From assembly GCF_000332815.1 (NCBI RefSeq), contig NZ_AOFD01000031.1, forward strand, positions 1 through 50,289: 50,289 bases of DNA, read 5' to 3'. The first letter of the stretch is position 1, and each line of letters starts with the position of its first letter. The notes below the pieces were generated by a model. The model was given only the letters and a program-made list of their open reading frames with translations, was not told the DNA's origin and ran no database searches. Shown here in pieces: positions 26,486 to 36,405 of the stretch. The DNA comes from Arthrobacter nitrophenolicus (GTDB lineage Bacteria; Actinomycetota; Actinomycetes; Actinomycetales; Micrococcaceae). Made by a program: the position numbers and the translations under genes.

Positions 26486-27957
26486 TCAGCGGAGCGGGCG
26501 GTGCATCTCCACGAGCTCCTCGTGCCGCGGGCTGTCCGGGTTCATGAGGGAGTGCCGGCGGCCGTAGAAGAAGTAGATGGCCAGGCCGATGACCAGCCAG
26601 ACGCCGAACCGCAGCCAGGTTTCCCAGTGCAGCTGGAACATCAGGAACGCGGACGCCAGCACGCCGAAGGCGGGAATTACCGGCATGAACGGCAGGCGGA
26701 AGGTCCGCGGCGCATCCGGACGCTTGTAACGGAAGATGATCACCGAAAGGCAGACGACGACGAACGCGGCCAGGATGCCGATGTTGGTGAGGTCCGCGAC
26801 CTCCTTGATCGGGAACACGCCAGCCAGGAAGGCCGAGGCGACGCCGGCGATCCAGGTAACGCGCTGCGGCGTGCCGTGCCTGTCCGTCTTGGCGAACCAG
26901 CCGGGCAGCAGGCCGTCGCGGCTCATGGCGAACCACACGCGGGTGACGCCCAGGAGGAAGGTCAGCATCACGGTCAGGATGGACAGCACCGCGAACACCG
27001 AAATGATGGTGGCGATGACGGGCAGGCCAACCCCGGTGAAAGCCGAGGCGAATCCGGCCTTGGGGTCAATGTCCTTGTAGTTCTGCATGCCGGTCAGGAC
27101 CAGGGTGGCGGCCACATAGAGCAGCATGGCGATGATAAGGGACAGGATGATGGCCTTGGGCATGTGCTTTTTGCCGTCGGTGGCCTCCTCGGCCGCGGTG
27201 CTCATGGCGTCATAGCCGAAGACGGCGAAGAAGACCGTGGCCGCGCCGGCCAGGACCGGGCCGAAACCGCTGGGCATGAACGGGTTGTAGTTGTTGGTGT
27301 CGATATAGAAAACGCCCAGGCCGATGATGAAGAGGATCAGGATCACCTTGATGGCCACGGCGACGAGCTCGAACCGCCCGAAGGCCTTAGTGCCGCGGGA
27401 GAGGATCCAGGTGACCAGGAGGCAGACCAGGATGGCCGGGATGGCCGGGATGTTGACGATGCCGCCCTTGCCCTCGTCCGCCGTCGACGTCATCCAGACG
27501 GGCATGTTGATGCCGATGCCGGAGAGGAAGGCGTCAAAGTAACCGGAGATGCCGATGGCCACCACGGCCACAATGGCAATGTATTCCAGCAGCAGGTCCC
27601 AACCGATGAACCAGCCGATAATCTCACCCAGCGCCACGTAGCCGTAGGTATAGGCGGAGCCTGCGCGCGGGATCATGCCCGCGAATTCGGCGTAGGACAG
27701 CGCCGCGGCCGCCGAGGCCAGGCCGGCAATCAGGAACGAGAACAGCACCGCGGGCCCCACTCCGGGCGTGCCTTCGCTTCCTGCCGCCACCAGTCCCGCG
27801 AGGGAAAAGATGCCGACGCCGATAATGCCACCTACGCCAATCGCGGTGAGCTGCCACAGTCCGAGTGACTTGAACAGGCCACTGTGCTTGTTTTCTTCCT
27901 CAATGTCGTCAATCGCTTGCGCCGCATGACTGACTGGCTCATATCTCTAGTGCTCAT
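26486..27957 (-). pseudogene. APC family amino acid permease, N-terminal frameshift as read
   Basis: Probable full product 490 residues with 12 membrane segments: GVGGIIGVGIFSLAGLVA is the first helix with the substrate-backbone-binding glycines, then SYAEFAGMIPRAGSAYTYGYVALGE, as in cationic-amino-acid-transporter-like APC proteins. ATG 27957 follows GGAG and encodes MSTRDMSQSVMRRK; one missing G near 27916 (AAGCGATT for AAGGCGATT) then shifts the frame, and the correct frame AIDDIEEENKHSGLFKSLGLWQLTAIG continues to 26486. The substrate is unknown; the promoter box it shares with putA suggests proline or a related amino acid. Divergent from a LysR regulator. Confidence 0.88.
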
Positions 27958-28037
27958 CAGGAACTCCTGCTTGGGGTGCGACCCCGCCGCGGCACGCCAC
28001 GAAATGGCTGTGACGGGGGTAACTCGGTCCCAACAGT

Positions 28038-28055
28038 ATGCAAGCCTCCTTGCAT
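28038..28055. promoter_or_regulatory. perfect inverted repeat in the permease leader
   Basis: ATGCAAG-CCTC-CTTGCAT is a perfect 7-bp dyad between the permease and LysR genes. Read toward the permease it follows the TATCTA -10 candidate by only a few bases, so it would sit around the transcription start. It could be a second operator or a 5' RNA hairpin. No other gene-like signal is seen in the 27958-28110 gap. Confidence 0.4.
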
Positions 28056-28056
28056 T

Positions 28057-28091
28057 AGATAAAGTGACTACTTCTAACCTATATTCGTTAG
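28057..28091. promoter_or_regulatory. permease/LysR promoter block, copy 2 of the shared box
   Basis: AGATAAAG, 11 nt, then TAACCTATATTCGTTAG; 25 of 35 bases match the putA block without gaps. CTAAC-N8-GTTAG is a perfect dyad, typical of a LysR recognition site. On the minus strand CTTTATCTAATG gives a -10 candidate (TATCTA) for the permease. On the plus strand TATATT inside the dyad is a -10 candidate for lysR itself, which fits autoregulation. Confidence 0.6.
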
Positions 28092-28110
28092 TTTCGGTAA
28101 GGATTCCCTC

Positions 28111-29019
28111 ATGCTCGACGTCCGCAGGCTCCGGCTGCTCCGCGAATTGAGCATCCGCGGGACGCTGGCGGAGGTGGCGGACGCACTCCAGTACAGCCCG
28201 TCGTCGGTGTCCCAGCAGCTGGCCCTGCTGGAAAAGGAAGTGGGCGTCGAACTGCTCCGCAAGACAGGCCGGCGGGTGCAGCTGACGCCGCAGGCGGAGG
28301 TGCTGGTGGCGCACACGGCCCAGCTGCTGCAGACCATGGAGCAGGCGGAGGCGGACCTGGCTGCCTCCCTCACCACGGTCACAGGAACGGTCCGGATCGC
28401 CGTGTTCCAGTCTGCGGCACTGGCGCTCATGCCGGACACGCTCACCCGGATGTCCGCAGCCTACCCCGAGGTCCGGATCGAGATGATCCAGCGCGAGCCG
28501 GAAACCGCACTCCATGAGACCTGGGCGCGGGACTTCGACCTTGTCATCGCCGAGCAGTACCCGGGACACGCCGCGCCGCGCTACCCGGAACTGGACCGCA
28601 TCAAACTGACCACGGACGCCATCCGGCTTGCCGTACCGCCGGAGTCCGACGGCGTCCCCGCCATCCGCGGGATCGAGGACACCGCGGAACTCGCCTGGGT
28701 CATGGAGCCGCGGGGGGCAGCGTCGCGCCACTGGGCGGAACAGGCCTGCCGCAGCGCAGGCTTTGAACCGGACGTGCGCTTTGAAACCGCAGACCTGCAG
28801 GCGCAGATCCGGCTTATCGAGTCCGGCAACGCCGTGGCCCTGATGCCGGACCTGGTGTGGACAGGCCGGGGCACCACCGCCAAGCTGCTGGAGCTGCCCG
28901 GCAAGCCGCACCGCACGGTGTTCACCTCGGTGCGCCGTTCCAGCGCCAAGCGTCCCGCGATCCTCGCCGCACGGGAAACCCTCGCGGCCGCCGCGGAGGC
29001 TGTGGCACGGCAGGCCTGA
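28111..29019 (+). CDS. LysR family transcriptional regulator (amino-acid catabolism candidate)
   Basis: A 302-residue regulator: N-terminal wHTH (VRRLRLLRELSIRGTLAEVADALQYSPSSVSQQLALLEKEVGVELLRKTGRRVQLT, residues 3-58), linker helix, and an effector-binding domain opening with TGTVRIAVFQSAALALMPDTLTRM. Divergent from the APC permease. The operator-like dyad in the gap recurs before putA, so it probably controls permease and putA together. ATG 28111 has only a weak Shine-Dalgarno (GTAAGG, 12 nt upstream). Confidence 0.92.
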   Translation: MLDVRRLRLLRELSIRGTLAEVADALQYSPSSVSQQLALLEKEVGVELLRKTGRRVQLTPQAEVLVAHTAQLLQTMEQAEADLAASLTTVTGTVRIAVFQSAALALMPDTLTRMSAAYPEVRIEMIQREPETALHETWARDFDLVIAEQYPGHAAPRYPELDRIKLTTDAIRLAVPPESDGVPAIRGIEDTAELAWVMEPRGAASRHWAEQACRSAGFEPDVRFETADLQAQIRLIESGNAVALMPDLVWTGRGTTAKLLELPGKPHRTVFTSVRRSSAKRPAILAARETLAAAAEAVARQA

Positions 29020-29074
29020 CAGTGTTCCCTGCGTCACTGCGCCCGACCAGGCCCGGCGCTAGACTGGTCCCGTT

Positions 29075-29500
29075 ATGAATCGAACAATGTTCAAGTCCAA
29101 AATCCACCGGGCCACCGTCACGCACGCTGACCTGCACTACGTAGGTTCGGTCACCGTTGACCTGGACCTGCTGGAGGCTGCCGACATCCTCCCCGGCGAG
29201 CTTGTCTCGATTGTGGACATCACCAACGGTTCACGGCTGGAGACGTACACCATCGCCGGCGAGCGCGGTTCCGGTGTCATCGGCATCAACGGCGCTGCGG
29301 CGCACCTGATGCACGAAAACGACCTCGTCATCCTGATCACCTATGCGCAGATGACCACCGAAGAGGCAAAGGCGTACGAGCCCAGGGTGGTCCACGTGGA
29401 CGAAAACAATAAGGTGGTCCAGCTCGGCAATGACCCCGCCGAGGGCATCACACCCGGCCTCCTGCGCCCGCCGTTCGCACTGAACAACGCCGACTTCTAA
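29075..29500 (+). CDS. panD: aspartate 1-decarboxylase
   Basis: A 141-residue pyruvoyl enzyme making beta-alanine for pantothenate and CoA. The self-cleavage site is present as HYVGS with Gly24-Ser25, where Ser25 becomes the pyruvoyl group; K9 ([11 protein letters not shown]) and the NGSRLETY segment are also conserved. TAGACT ends 9 nt before the ATG, so the transcript is probably leaderless or nearly so. The adjacent gene is not a pantothenate gene but an AEC transporter, as read. Confidence 0.96.
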   Translation: MNRTMFKSKIHRATVTHADLHYVGSVTVDLDLLEAADILPGELVSIVDITNGSRLETYTIAGERGSGVIGINGAAAHLMHENDLVILITYAQMTTEEAKAYEPRVVHVDENNKVVQLGNDPAEGITPGLLRPPFALNNADF

Positions 29501-29551
29501 CCGGAGCGTGGTCTCCGGTACGCTGCCCCGCCGCACCCTGCAGGTTCTTCA

Positions 29552-30478
29552 TTGCTAGGCGTGCTGGCGGGGTTCTTTGTGGTGTGGTGCATCATCCTGG
29601 TGGGCTGGTTCGTGGGCCGGCAGAAGGTGCTGGGGGACAACGCCCGGCCGGTGCTGAGTTCCCTCACCTTCTTCGTGGCCAGCCCCGCGCTGCTCTTCGA
29701 AACGCTGAGCAAGGCCCGCCTGCAGGAAGTGTTCGCCGCTCCCCTGCTGGTCACGGCGGTGGCTGCCATCGCCACGGCATTACTCTTCTTCACCATCGCC
29801 AAATTCTGGCTCAAACGTTCACTGCCGGAATCCCTGATGTCCTCCATGGCTGCCTCGCTGGCCAACTCCGCGAACCTCGGCATCCCCATCGCCGTCTACG
29901 TCCTGGGGGACGCGAGCTATGTGGCCCCGCTGCTGATCTTCCAGCTCGCCTTCTTCACCCCGCTGTTCCTGCTGATCCTGGATTCGAGCACCAGTTCGCA
30001 CCGCACCACTTTCCTGAGCTTCATCTTCATGATCCTGCGGAACCCGATGATCGTGGGCTCCGCGCTCGGCCTGGTGGTTGCCGGCACCGGCTTCAAGGTC
30101 CCGGAACTGGTGATGGAACCCATCCACCTGATTGGCGGGGCCGCCATCCCTGCCATGCTGATCGCGTTCGGCATGAGCCTCAACGGGACCCGGCCGCTCC
30201 AGGCATCGTCGGAACGCCGGACGGACACACTGCTTGCCAGCGGTTTTAAGCTGGCCGTGCAGCCCGCCCTGGCCTATGTCTTTGCCCGCTTCGCCGTGGG
30301 GATGGAAGGGCACGCGCTGTTCGCCGTCGTCGTCACCTCCGCGCTGCCCACCGCCCAGAACGTTTTCGTCGCCGCCAGCCGGTACAAGACGGGACTTACG
30401 GTGGCAAAGGACACCGTGCTGATTACCACCGTGGTGGCCGTGCCTGCGATGATCGGCGTCGCGCTGCTGCTCACATGA
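29552..30478 (+). CDS. AEC family transporter (auxin efflux carrier-like)
   Basis: A 308-residue membrane protein with about ten segments in two halves. SLTFFVASPALLFETLSK, SLANSANLGIPIAVYVLGD and the late TSALPTAQNVFVAASRY are AEC/BART-superfamily landmarks (the conserved NxG/Pro crossing). Bacterial members carry malate, malonate or other organic anions. Start is taken at TTG 29552; GTG 29561 is an alternative. The next gene begins 13 nt after its stop, so the transporter and the flavin oxidase probably form an operon. Confidence 0.85.
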   Translation: MLGVLAGFFVVWCIILVGWFVGRQKVLGDNARPVLSSLTFFVASPALLFETLSKARLQEVFAAPLLVTAVAAIATALLFFTIAKFWLKRSLPESLMSSMAASLANSANLGIPIAVYVLGDASYVAPLLIFQLAFFTPLFLLILDSSTSSHRTTFLSFIFMILRNPMIVGSALGLVVAGTGFKVPELVMEPIHLIGGAAIPAMLIAFGMSLNGTRPLQASSERRTDTLLASGFKLAVQPALAYVFARFAVGMEGHALFAVVVTSALPTAQNVFVAASRYKTGLTVAKDTVLITTVVAVPAMIGVALLLT

Positions 30479-30491
30479 TGGGAGAAAACTG

Positions 30492-31620
30492 ATGGGAAGC
30501 ATCCTCGACACCGTGGTGATCGGAGGCGGGGCCATGGGCTCGGCCGCCGCGTGGGCATTGTCCCGCCGCGGCCGCCAGGTGACGCTGGTGGAGCAGTTCG
30601 GGCCGGGGCACGCCATCGGGGCGTCGCACGGCAGCACCCGGAACCTCAACCCCGGCTACCACCGGCCCGAGTATGTGGCGATGCTGGCCGAAAGCCTCGC
30701 GCTGTGGGACGACCTTGAGCAGGAAAGCGGCGACCAGCTGCTGTCACGCACCGGCATCGTCACCCACGGCCCGGAGCCGCTGCTGCCAGGGATTGCCGGC
30801 GCCCTCACGCAGGCGGGCATCCGCGCCGAATTCCTCCCCCTCGAGGAAGCGGCAGAGCGGTGGCGCGGGATCCGGTTCGACCAGCAGGTCCTGCACATGC
30901 CCGACGGCGGCCAGCTCAACCCCGAAGCCGCGCTTCCCGCCTTCCAGCGGCTGGCGGTTGCACGGGGCGCCGACATCCGGCACCACATCAAGGTGGTCGA
31001 CTTCCAGGTGATGGACGACGGCGTCCGGCTGGTCCTCGAGTCGGCGTCCGGCACCGAGACGGTCACCGCCGCGCAGGCTGTAGTAACTGCAGGCGGGTGG
31101 ACCGGGAAACTGCTGGCCGCTGCCGGCGGCGGGGCGCTTCGGATTCCGCGGCTCACCGTCACCCAGGAACAGCCGCTGCACTTCCGGGTTGCGGATGAGG
31201 GCGCCGTGTGGCCCGGCTTCAACCACTACCCCGGCACCGGTGCGGAGTACCAGCTGGTACTCCCCCGTGTACGGTATGCTGACGCCCGGCGAGGGAGTCA
31301 AGGCCGGCTGGCACGGCACGGGACCGGTGGTGGATCCGGACCGCCGGTCCTTCCAGCCGGAACCGGTTCAGCTCGCGGCGCTGCAGGACTACGCCCGGAC
31401 CTGGCTGCCGGGGGTGGACGCGGATTCCTTCGAGGCGGTCAGCTGCACCTACACCACCACCCCTGACGAGGACTTCATCCTGGACCGGATCGGCCCCGTG
31501 GTCATCGGCGCCGGCTTCTCCGGGCACGGCTTCAAGTTCACGCCCGTAATCGGGCGGATCCTGGCGGACCTGGCCACCGGAACCCGGCCCGCGCCGGAGA
31601 TCTTCCGCGCGTCCCGGTAG
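30492..31620 (+). pseudogene. MSOX/N-methyltryptophan oxidase-type FAD oxidase, frameshifted as read
   Basis: The first 255 residues start at ATG 30492 (GGGAG upstream) with the FAD-binding VVIGGGAMGSAAAWALSRRG and VEQFGPGHAIGASHGSTRN. The frame changes near 31254, where an extra base or two missing ones separate GAEYQ from WYSPVYGMLTPGEG, and the rest runs to 31620. The C-terminal part keeps SCTYTTTPDEDFILD, whose Cys matches the covalent flavin attachment site of monomeric sarcosine oxidase, and GAGFSGHGFKFTPVIG. Total about 376 residues, the family norm. It would oxidise an N-methyl amino acid to the amino acid, formaldehyde and H2O2. The AEC transporter just upstream may import its substrate. 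Confidence 0.85.
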
Positions 31621-31635
31621 CCCGTCGGGCCACTG

Positions 31636-34265
31636 CTACTTCCTGCCTCCCACCGCATCCAGCAGGCGGGCGCAGCGGATAAAGCCCAAGTGGGAGTAGG
31701 CCTGCGGGTGGTTTCCCAGATGGGTCTCGGTGCCGGGATCGTACTCTTCGGGCAGCAGGCCGGTGGGGCCGAACAGGTTCACGAGCTGGTCGAAGAGGTC
31801 CCAGGCCTCCTCGATCCGCCCCACTGCCACGTAGGCCTCAATCAGCCACGTGGTGCAAATGTGGAAGCCCCCTTCGAGGCCCGGCAGCCCGTCGTCGTAC
31901 CTGTAACGGAACACCGTGGGGCCCACCCGCAGCTCGCGCTCGACGGCGGTGACGGTGTCCAGGAAGCGCTGGTCCGCCACGTCCAGCAGCCCGGACAGGC
32001 CGATATGGAGGACGGCGGCGTCCAGGTCCGGGCTGTCATAGGACACCGTGTAGGACGAGGCGGACTCGTCCCAGCCTTCCCGGAGGACTTCCTCCCGGAT
32101 GGCCGTTGCTGTGGGTTCCCACTCGGGAACGGGCACCCTGCCGTGCCGGGCGGCGGTGCGCAGGGCACGGTCAAGGGTCACCCAGCACATGACCTTGGTG
32201 TAGACGTGGTGGCGGGGCGCACGACGGGCCTCCCAGATGCCGTGGTCAGGTTCGTGCCAACGCGCCAGCACAGCCGAGGCCATCTGCACCATCAGGTCCC
32301 AGTGGCTGTCCGCAAGGTCCCCGTCCCGCTCACTCAGGGCGGAGATCAGTTCGGCGATCGGGCCAAAGACGTCCAGCTGCACCTGGTGGTCGGCGGCGTT
32401 TCCGATCCGCACCGGCCGGGACCCCGCATACCCGGGAAGGCTGTCAATCACGGCTTCCGTGGAGAGCGGCGCCCCGGTCACCGAGTACAGCGGATGCAGC
32501 CACTCGGGGCCGGGCGCGTGCTCCAGGATCCGCCCCAGCCAGTCCAGGAATCCCGCCGCCTCCCGGGTGGAGCCGAGGTCCACCAGGGCGTTCACGGTCA
32601 TGGAGCCGTCCCGCAGCCAGCAGTAGCGGTAGTCCCAGTTCCTGGTGCCGCCGATGCCCTCGGGCAGTGAGGTGGTGGGGGCGGCGAGCACGGCGCCGGT
32701 GGGTTCGTGGACCAGGGCACGCAGCACCAGCGCGGAGCGGCGGACCAGCGAGGGTTTGACGGACGGCAGGTCCAGTTCCTGCACCCAGCTGCGGGAGTGA
32801 AGGGCAACGATGGCACGCCGGTCGATCTCGCCGTCGGAATCCGCCGGCTGCGGCTCGGTGTCACCGCAGCGCAGGTTCAGCACCACCGGCCCGTCCTGCA
32901 GGTTGACCACCGCGGTGGCCGTGGCGTGCCGCCCGTCGGACGTGACGGCAAACTGCACGCCCGGCGCGAAAAGGACGATGGGATCCGAGGTGCCCATCAC
33001 GTGCAGTTCATCACCGCGGGCCTCCATGCTGAAAGGGGCGTTGGCATAGTCCGGCCGAGGGGCGAACACAATCCTGGCGGCACCGCTTCCGGACAGCACC
33101 CGGACCAGGCTGGTGATGCCCTCCGGCGCAGGCTCCAGGTAGTCCGTGACCGTCACGTCCGCCCACCGCGTCTCTACGATCATGGTGCTGTCCACGTAGC
33201 GTTGGCCCAGCACCTGGGAGCCTTGACCGGCTCCACCGAAAAGTGGCCGGCCGCGTCTCCGCCGAGGATGTGGGCGAAGAGCGAGCCGGAGTCCGGGAGC
33301 GGATGGCTCATCCAGCAGATCTTTGCATCCGGGGTCACCAGGGCCGTGGACGATCCGTTGCCGATCATGGAATGCCGTTCCAGCCCCACGGCATCCTCGC
33401 CGAAGAGCCACGCCCGCCGAAGCTCGAACAGGATGGCAAGGACGCGCGCGAAGGACTCGGGATCGCGCAGGCGGTGTGCCGCGCGTGTCTCCCCCGGCCC
33501 GACCCGCACTCCCATGTCCGGGCCGCGGAGGGTGGCGATGGCCAGTTCGTCGCTGTAGGCGTCCCCCGCGTACAGGGCGGCGCTCGCTCCCAGCCTGGAC
33601 CGCAGCGCCTCCAGCGCCTCGGCCTTGGACGGCTCCACCACGGACAGATCCAGGACCGAGCCGTCCACGATGAAGAACAGCCCGTGCGCGCGGGCCACTT
33701 CCCGCGCCGTCTCGGTGACGGCCTGCACCACGTCAGCCGTGGCGGGGCGGGTGTGGATGGAAACCGCCACCGGTTTCCGCTCCACCCAGATTCCCTTATG
33801 GAATCCCACTGCCTCGTTGACCGCGGTGGTGGCTTTTTGCAGGAGGGCTTCCGTGGCAAGGGGCTGGGCATGCGCAAACCCCATGTCCGCCTCAGCCCCG
33901 TGGGAGCCGATGAGGTGCACTTCCGCAGGCAGCCTGGACACGGCGGCCAGGTCGCGGAGGGAGCGGCCGGAAATGACGGCGGCGTGGGTGTTGGGCAGCG
34001 CCGCCAGCGCGCGCAGTGCTATCGCCGCGCTGCCCAGCGGAAGGGTCTCGGTGGAAATGCCCTCCGCATCGCACAGGGTTCCGCCGTAGTTGCAGGCCAC
34101 CAGAAGGCCAGGCACCCGGGCCAGGATCTTGAGTTCGGCCAGCAGCGTGGGGGTCAGCCCGTCGTCGGCGGCCTCTGACTGCACAAAGGACCGGAGCAGC
34201 CCCAGCGGCAGGGACCGGGTGAGCAGGGCGGTATCGGCCACGGTCTGGTTCAACGGCGTCGGCAT
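31636..34265 (-). pseudogene. GH15 enzyme with N-terminal degenerate trehalose-phosphatase domain, frameshifted as read
   Basis: Probable full product 876 residues from ATG 34265 (GAAGGGG upstream). Residues 1-260 resemble OtsB/HAD phosphatases (AVISGRSLRDLAAVS, IGSHGAEADMG, YAGDAYSDELA), but motif I is NYGGTL instead of DxDGTL, so the nucleophile and general acid are missing. Residues about 290-876 are a GH15 glucoamylase/trehalase domain: GGTRNWDYRYCWLRDGSM, IWEARRAPRHHVYTKVMCWVTLDRAL, and LLPEEYDPGTETHLGNHPQAYSHLGFI. A single missing G near 33221 (AAGGCTCC for AAGGGCTCC) breaks the frame between the domains. GH15 members of this type cleave trehalose or alpha-glucans. Confidence 0.85.
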
Positions 34266-34448
34266 GGTGGCACCCCTTCGGCAGGACACCCGGAAAGGCA
34301 GCCGCCGGATGGCCGGAGGTTACCGGGTGGTGCCCCGCTCCGGAGCTGGAAGGATTCCGGAGGGGGCACTCCCCATGGTCCGCCCGGCCGGTTTCACCCG
34401 AAAGTCCCCACCATTGCGTATGTGTAAAAGTCCGACGGCGGCGCGGTG

Positions 34449-34459
34449 CCCCCCCCCCC
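34449..34459. repeat. run of eleven C
   Basis: A mononucleotide tract of 11 C lies two bases beyond the stop codon of the LLM gene, between it and the GH15 gene. Its length is easily miscounted in sequencing and can vary in cells. The remaining gap 34266-34448 holds a possible CTCCGGA/TCCGGAG hairpin near 34340 and no gene. Confidence 0.7.
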
Positions 34460-34461
34460 GA

Positions 34462-35451
34462 TCAGACCCGGGCCAGTCCCGCAGCCTGTGCCAGCAGCTC
34501 GACGGAGCGCAGCCGCTCCGCGGTGCCGGGGCTCTGGTGGGCCACGATGAGCTCATCGGCGTCGGCGTGCCGGCCGAAGCTGTCCAGGTAATCCAGGACG
34601 ACGTCGGGCGTGCCCACCGCTGAATAGGTCATCATCTGCGAGAGGTGCTGGCCCTGGGGCGAGTCGAGGATCATGTCCGCCTCGTCGTCGGTGAACTCGC
34701 GTCCGCCGCCGAAGAAGAGGGAAACCCTGGCGCGCTTGGTGGCCTGCAGCATGGCCTGCGCGTCCGATGCGGAGTCGGCGGCGATGACGTTCACGCCTGC
34801 GATGACGTGCGGCGCGTCCAGCTGGGCCGACGGCTTGAACTCCCGCCGGTAGATGGCGACGGCGTCCTGCAGCGCGTTCGGGGCGAAGTGTGACGCGAAG
34901 GCGTACGGCAGCCCGAGTTGTGCCGCCAGCCGCGCACCGAACAGGGAGGAGCCCAGGATGTACAGCGGAACGTTGGTGCCCTTGCCGGGTGTGGCTTCCA
35001 CGCCCTGGATGCGGGTGGGGCCGGTGAGGTAGCCCTGCAGTTCCAGGACGTCCTGGGGGAAGCTGTCCGCGGACATGGGATCCCGGCGCAGGGCCCGCAT
35101 GGTGTTCTGGTCGCTCCCGGGAGCCCGTCCCAGGCCGAGGTCGATCCGGCCGGGGTGGAGGGTTTCGAGGGTTCCGAACTGCTCGGCAATGGTCAGCGGC
35201 GAATGGTTGGGCAGCATGACGCCGCCGGCACCGAGCCTGATGCTCTCGGTGTGGGCGGCTACGTGGGCGATCAGGACACTGGTGGCCGATGAGGCGATGG
35301 AGGACATGTTGTGGTGCTCGGCGTACCAGACGCGCCGGTATCCCAGCCGTTCCGCGCTCTGTGCCATGGCCACGCTGCCTGCGAAACTCTCCGCCGCCGT
35401 CTGGCCTTTGCCGATGGTTGCCAGGTCGAGGATGGAGAGCGGGAGAGTCAC
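34462..35451 (-). CDS. LLM class flavin-dependent oxidoreductase
   Basis: A 329-residue luciferase-like TIM-barrel protein. [45 protein letters not shown] is the start of the LLM 'alkanal monooxygenase-like' subfamily; [47 protein letters not shown] holds the flavin site. It uses reduced FMN or F420; which cannot be told. GTG 35451 is preferred: the longer reading from 35568 adds 39 residues unlike the family and overlaps the divergent promoter region. Confidence 0.88.
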   Translation of the reverse strand: MTLPLSILDLATIGKGQTAAESFAGSVAMAQSAERLGYRRVWYAEHHNMSSIASSATSVLIAHVAAHTESIRLGAGGVMLPNHSPLTIAEQFGTLETLHPGRIDLGLGRAPGSDQNTMRALRRDPMSADSFPQDVLELQGYLTGPTRIQGVEATPGKGTNVPLYILGSSLFGARLAAQLGLPYAFASHFAPNALQDAVAIYRREFKPSAQLDAPHVIAGVNVIAADSASDAQAMLQATKRARVSLFFGGGREFTDDEADMILDSPQGQHLSQMMTYSAVGTPDVVLDYLDSFGRHADADELIVAHQSPGTAERLRSVELLAQAAGLARV

Positions 35452-35622
35452 GTGGGGGCCGGCCTTTCGAAGCGTTGCGTAGTTTTGCCCGTCGGGTCGC
35501 GGCGGGCACCTTTGGCATAACGACGGCGGGCCCCGGCTTATTTCTGTGACTTGCGGAATACTCAGCAAACTTATGATGTTGCCGCCCTAAAGCAAGCAAG
35601 TGGAACAGACAGGAGAAACACC

Positions 35623-36321
35623 ATGGCAAACATCCTGATGGTCGTCTCGGCAGCCGACTCGCTCACCATGAAGGACGGCAGCGAACACCCCACCGGTTTC
35701 TGGGCGGAGGAGCTGGTGGTGGCGCACCAGACCCTGCTCGACGCGGGGCACACCGTGCACATCGCCACGCCCGGTGGCCGCAAACCCACCGTGGACCAGG
35801 TCAGCCTGGCAGCGGAATCCGCCGGCGGCGAGGAGCGCGCGAAAGGCTTCCGGGACTACCTCGAGTCGATCGACGGCGAGCTGTCGCAGCCGCTGGCGCT
35901 GGCCGGCGTCGACCCAACCGCCTATGACGCCGTGGTGATGCCCGGCGGGCACGGGCCCATGGCGGACCTGTACAAGGACCCTGACCTGGGCAGGCTCCTG
36001 GCTGCCGCGGACAGGGACGGCAAGATCATCGCGCCGTTCTGCCACGGTCCGGCAGGGCTGCTGAGTGCGACGGGTGACGGCGGCGCGTTCACGTTCAAGG
36101 GCCGCCGCCTCACGGTGTTCAGCAACGAGGAGGAGCTGGGCGGCGGCACCGGAGAGAACACTCCATGGCTGGTGGAGGATGCGCTGAAGGAGAAGGGCGC
36201 CGTGATTGAGAACGGTCCGGCCTGGAGCTCCAACGTGGTCCGCGACGGCAACCTCATCACGGGGCAGAACCCGCAGTCCAGCGAGGACGTGGCCAAGGAA
36301 GTGATCAAGGCTTTGGGCTAG
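35623..36321 (+). CDS. type 1 glutamine amidotransferase-like, DJ-1/PfpI (Hsp31-like) protein
   Basis: A 232-residue protein of the DJ-1/PfpI superfamily. GFWAEE (Glu29/Glu30), MPGGHG and the nucleophile elbow APFCHGPAG (Cys140-His141) are the Hsp31/YhbO-type glyoxalase III or chaperone features; ITGQNPQSSEDVAKEVI closes the domain. Family members detoxify methylglyoxal or act as holding chaperones. AGGAGA precedes the ATG by 7 nt. A clean terminator follows. Divergent from the LLM gene with about 170 nt between starts. Confidence 0.9.
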   Translation: MANILMVVSAADSLTMKDGSEHPTGFWAEELVVAHQTLLDAGHTVHIATPGGRKPTVDQVSLAAESAGGEERAKGFRDYLESIDGELSQPLALAGVDPTAYDAVVMPGGHGPMADLYKDPDLGRLLAAADRDGKIIAPFCHGPAGLLSATGDGGAFTFKGRRLTVFSNEEELGGGTGENTPWLVEDALKEKGAVIENGPAWSSNVVRDGNLITGQNPQSSEDVAKEVIKALG

Positions 36322-36333
36322 GTCTTCAGGCAA

Positions 36334-36367
36334 GGAAGTGGCCCGGTCCTAGGACCGGGCCACTTCC
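36334..36367. terminator. terminator between the PfpI and coiled-coil genes
   Basis: A perfect 16-bp stem, GGAAGTGGCCCGGTCC and GGACCGGGCCACTTCC, around TA. It lies between two convergent stop codons and is probably bidirectional, although T-runs after it are short. Confidence 0.8.
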
Positions 36368-36405
36368 GTTCGGCGCACGTCGTTGGGCGCCGGCCTCCCC
36401 ACCAC

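Noticed and set aside
27832..29037. 401-codon minus-strand open frame over the LysR gene
   Set aside because: It is an antisense shadow of lysR; only its last part is meaningful, because it contains the true N-terminus of the permease before the frameshift.
35452..35568. N-terminal extension of the LLM oxidoreductase
   Set aside because: Pro/Arg/Cys-rich and unlike LLM proteins; GTG 35451 gives the normal family start.
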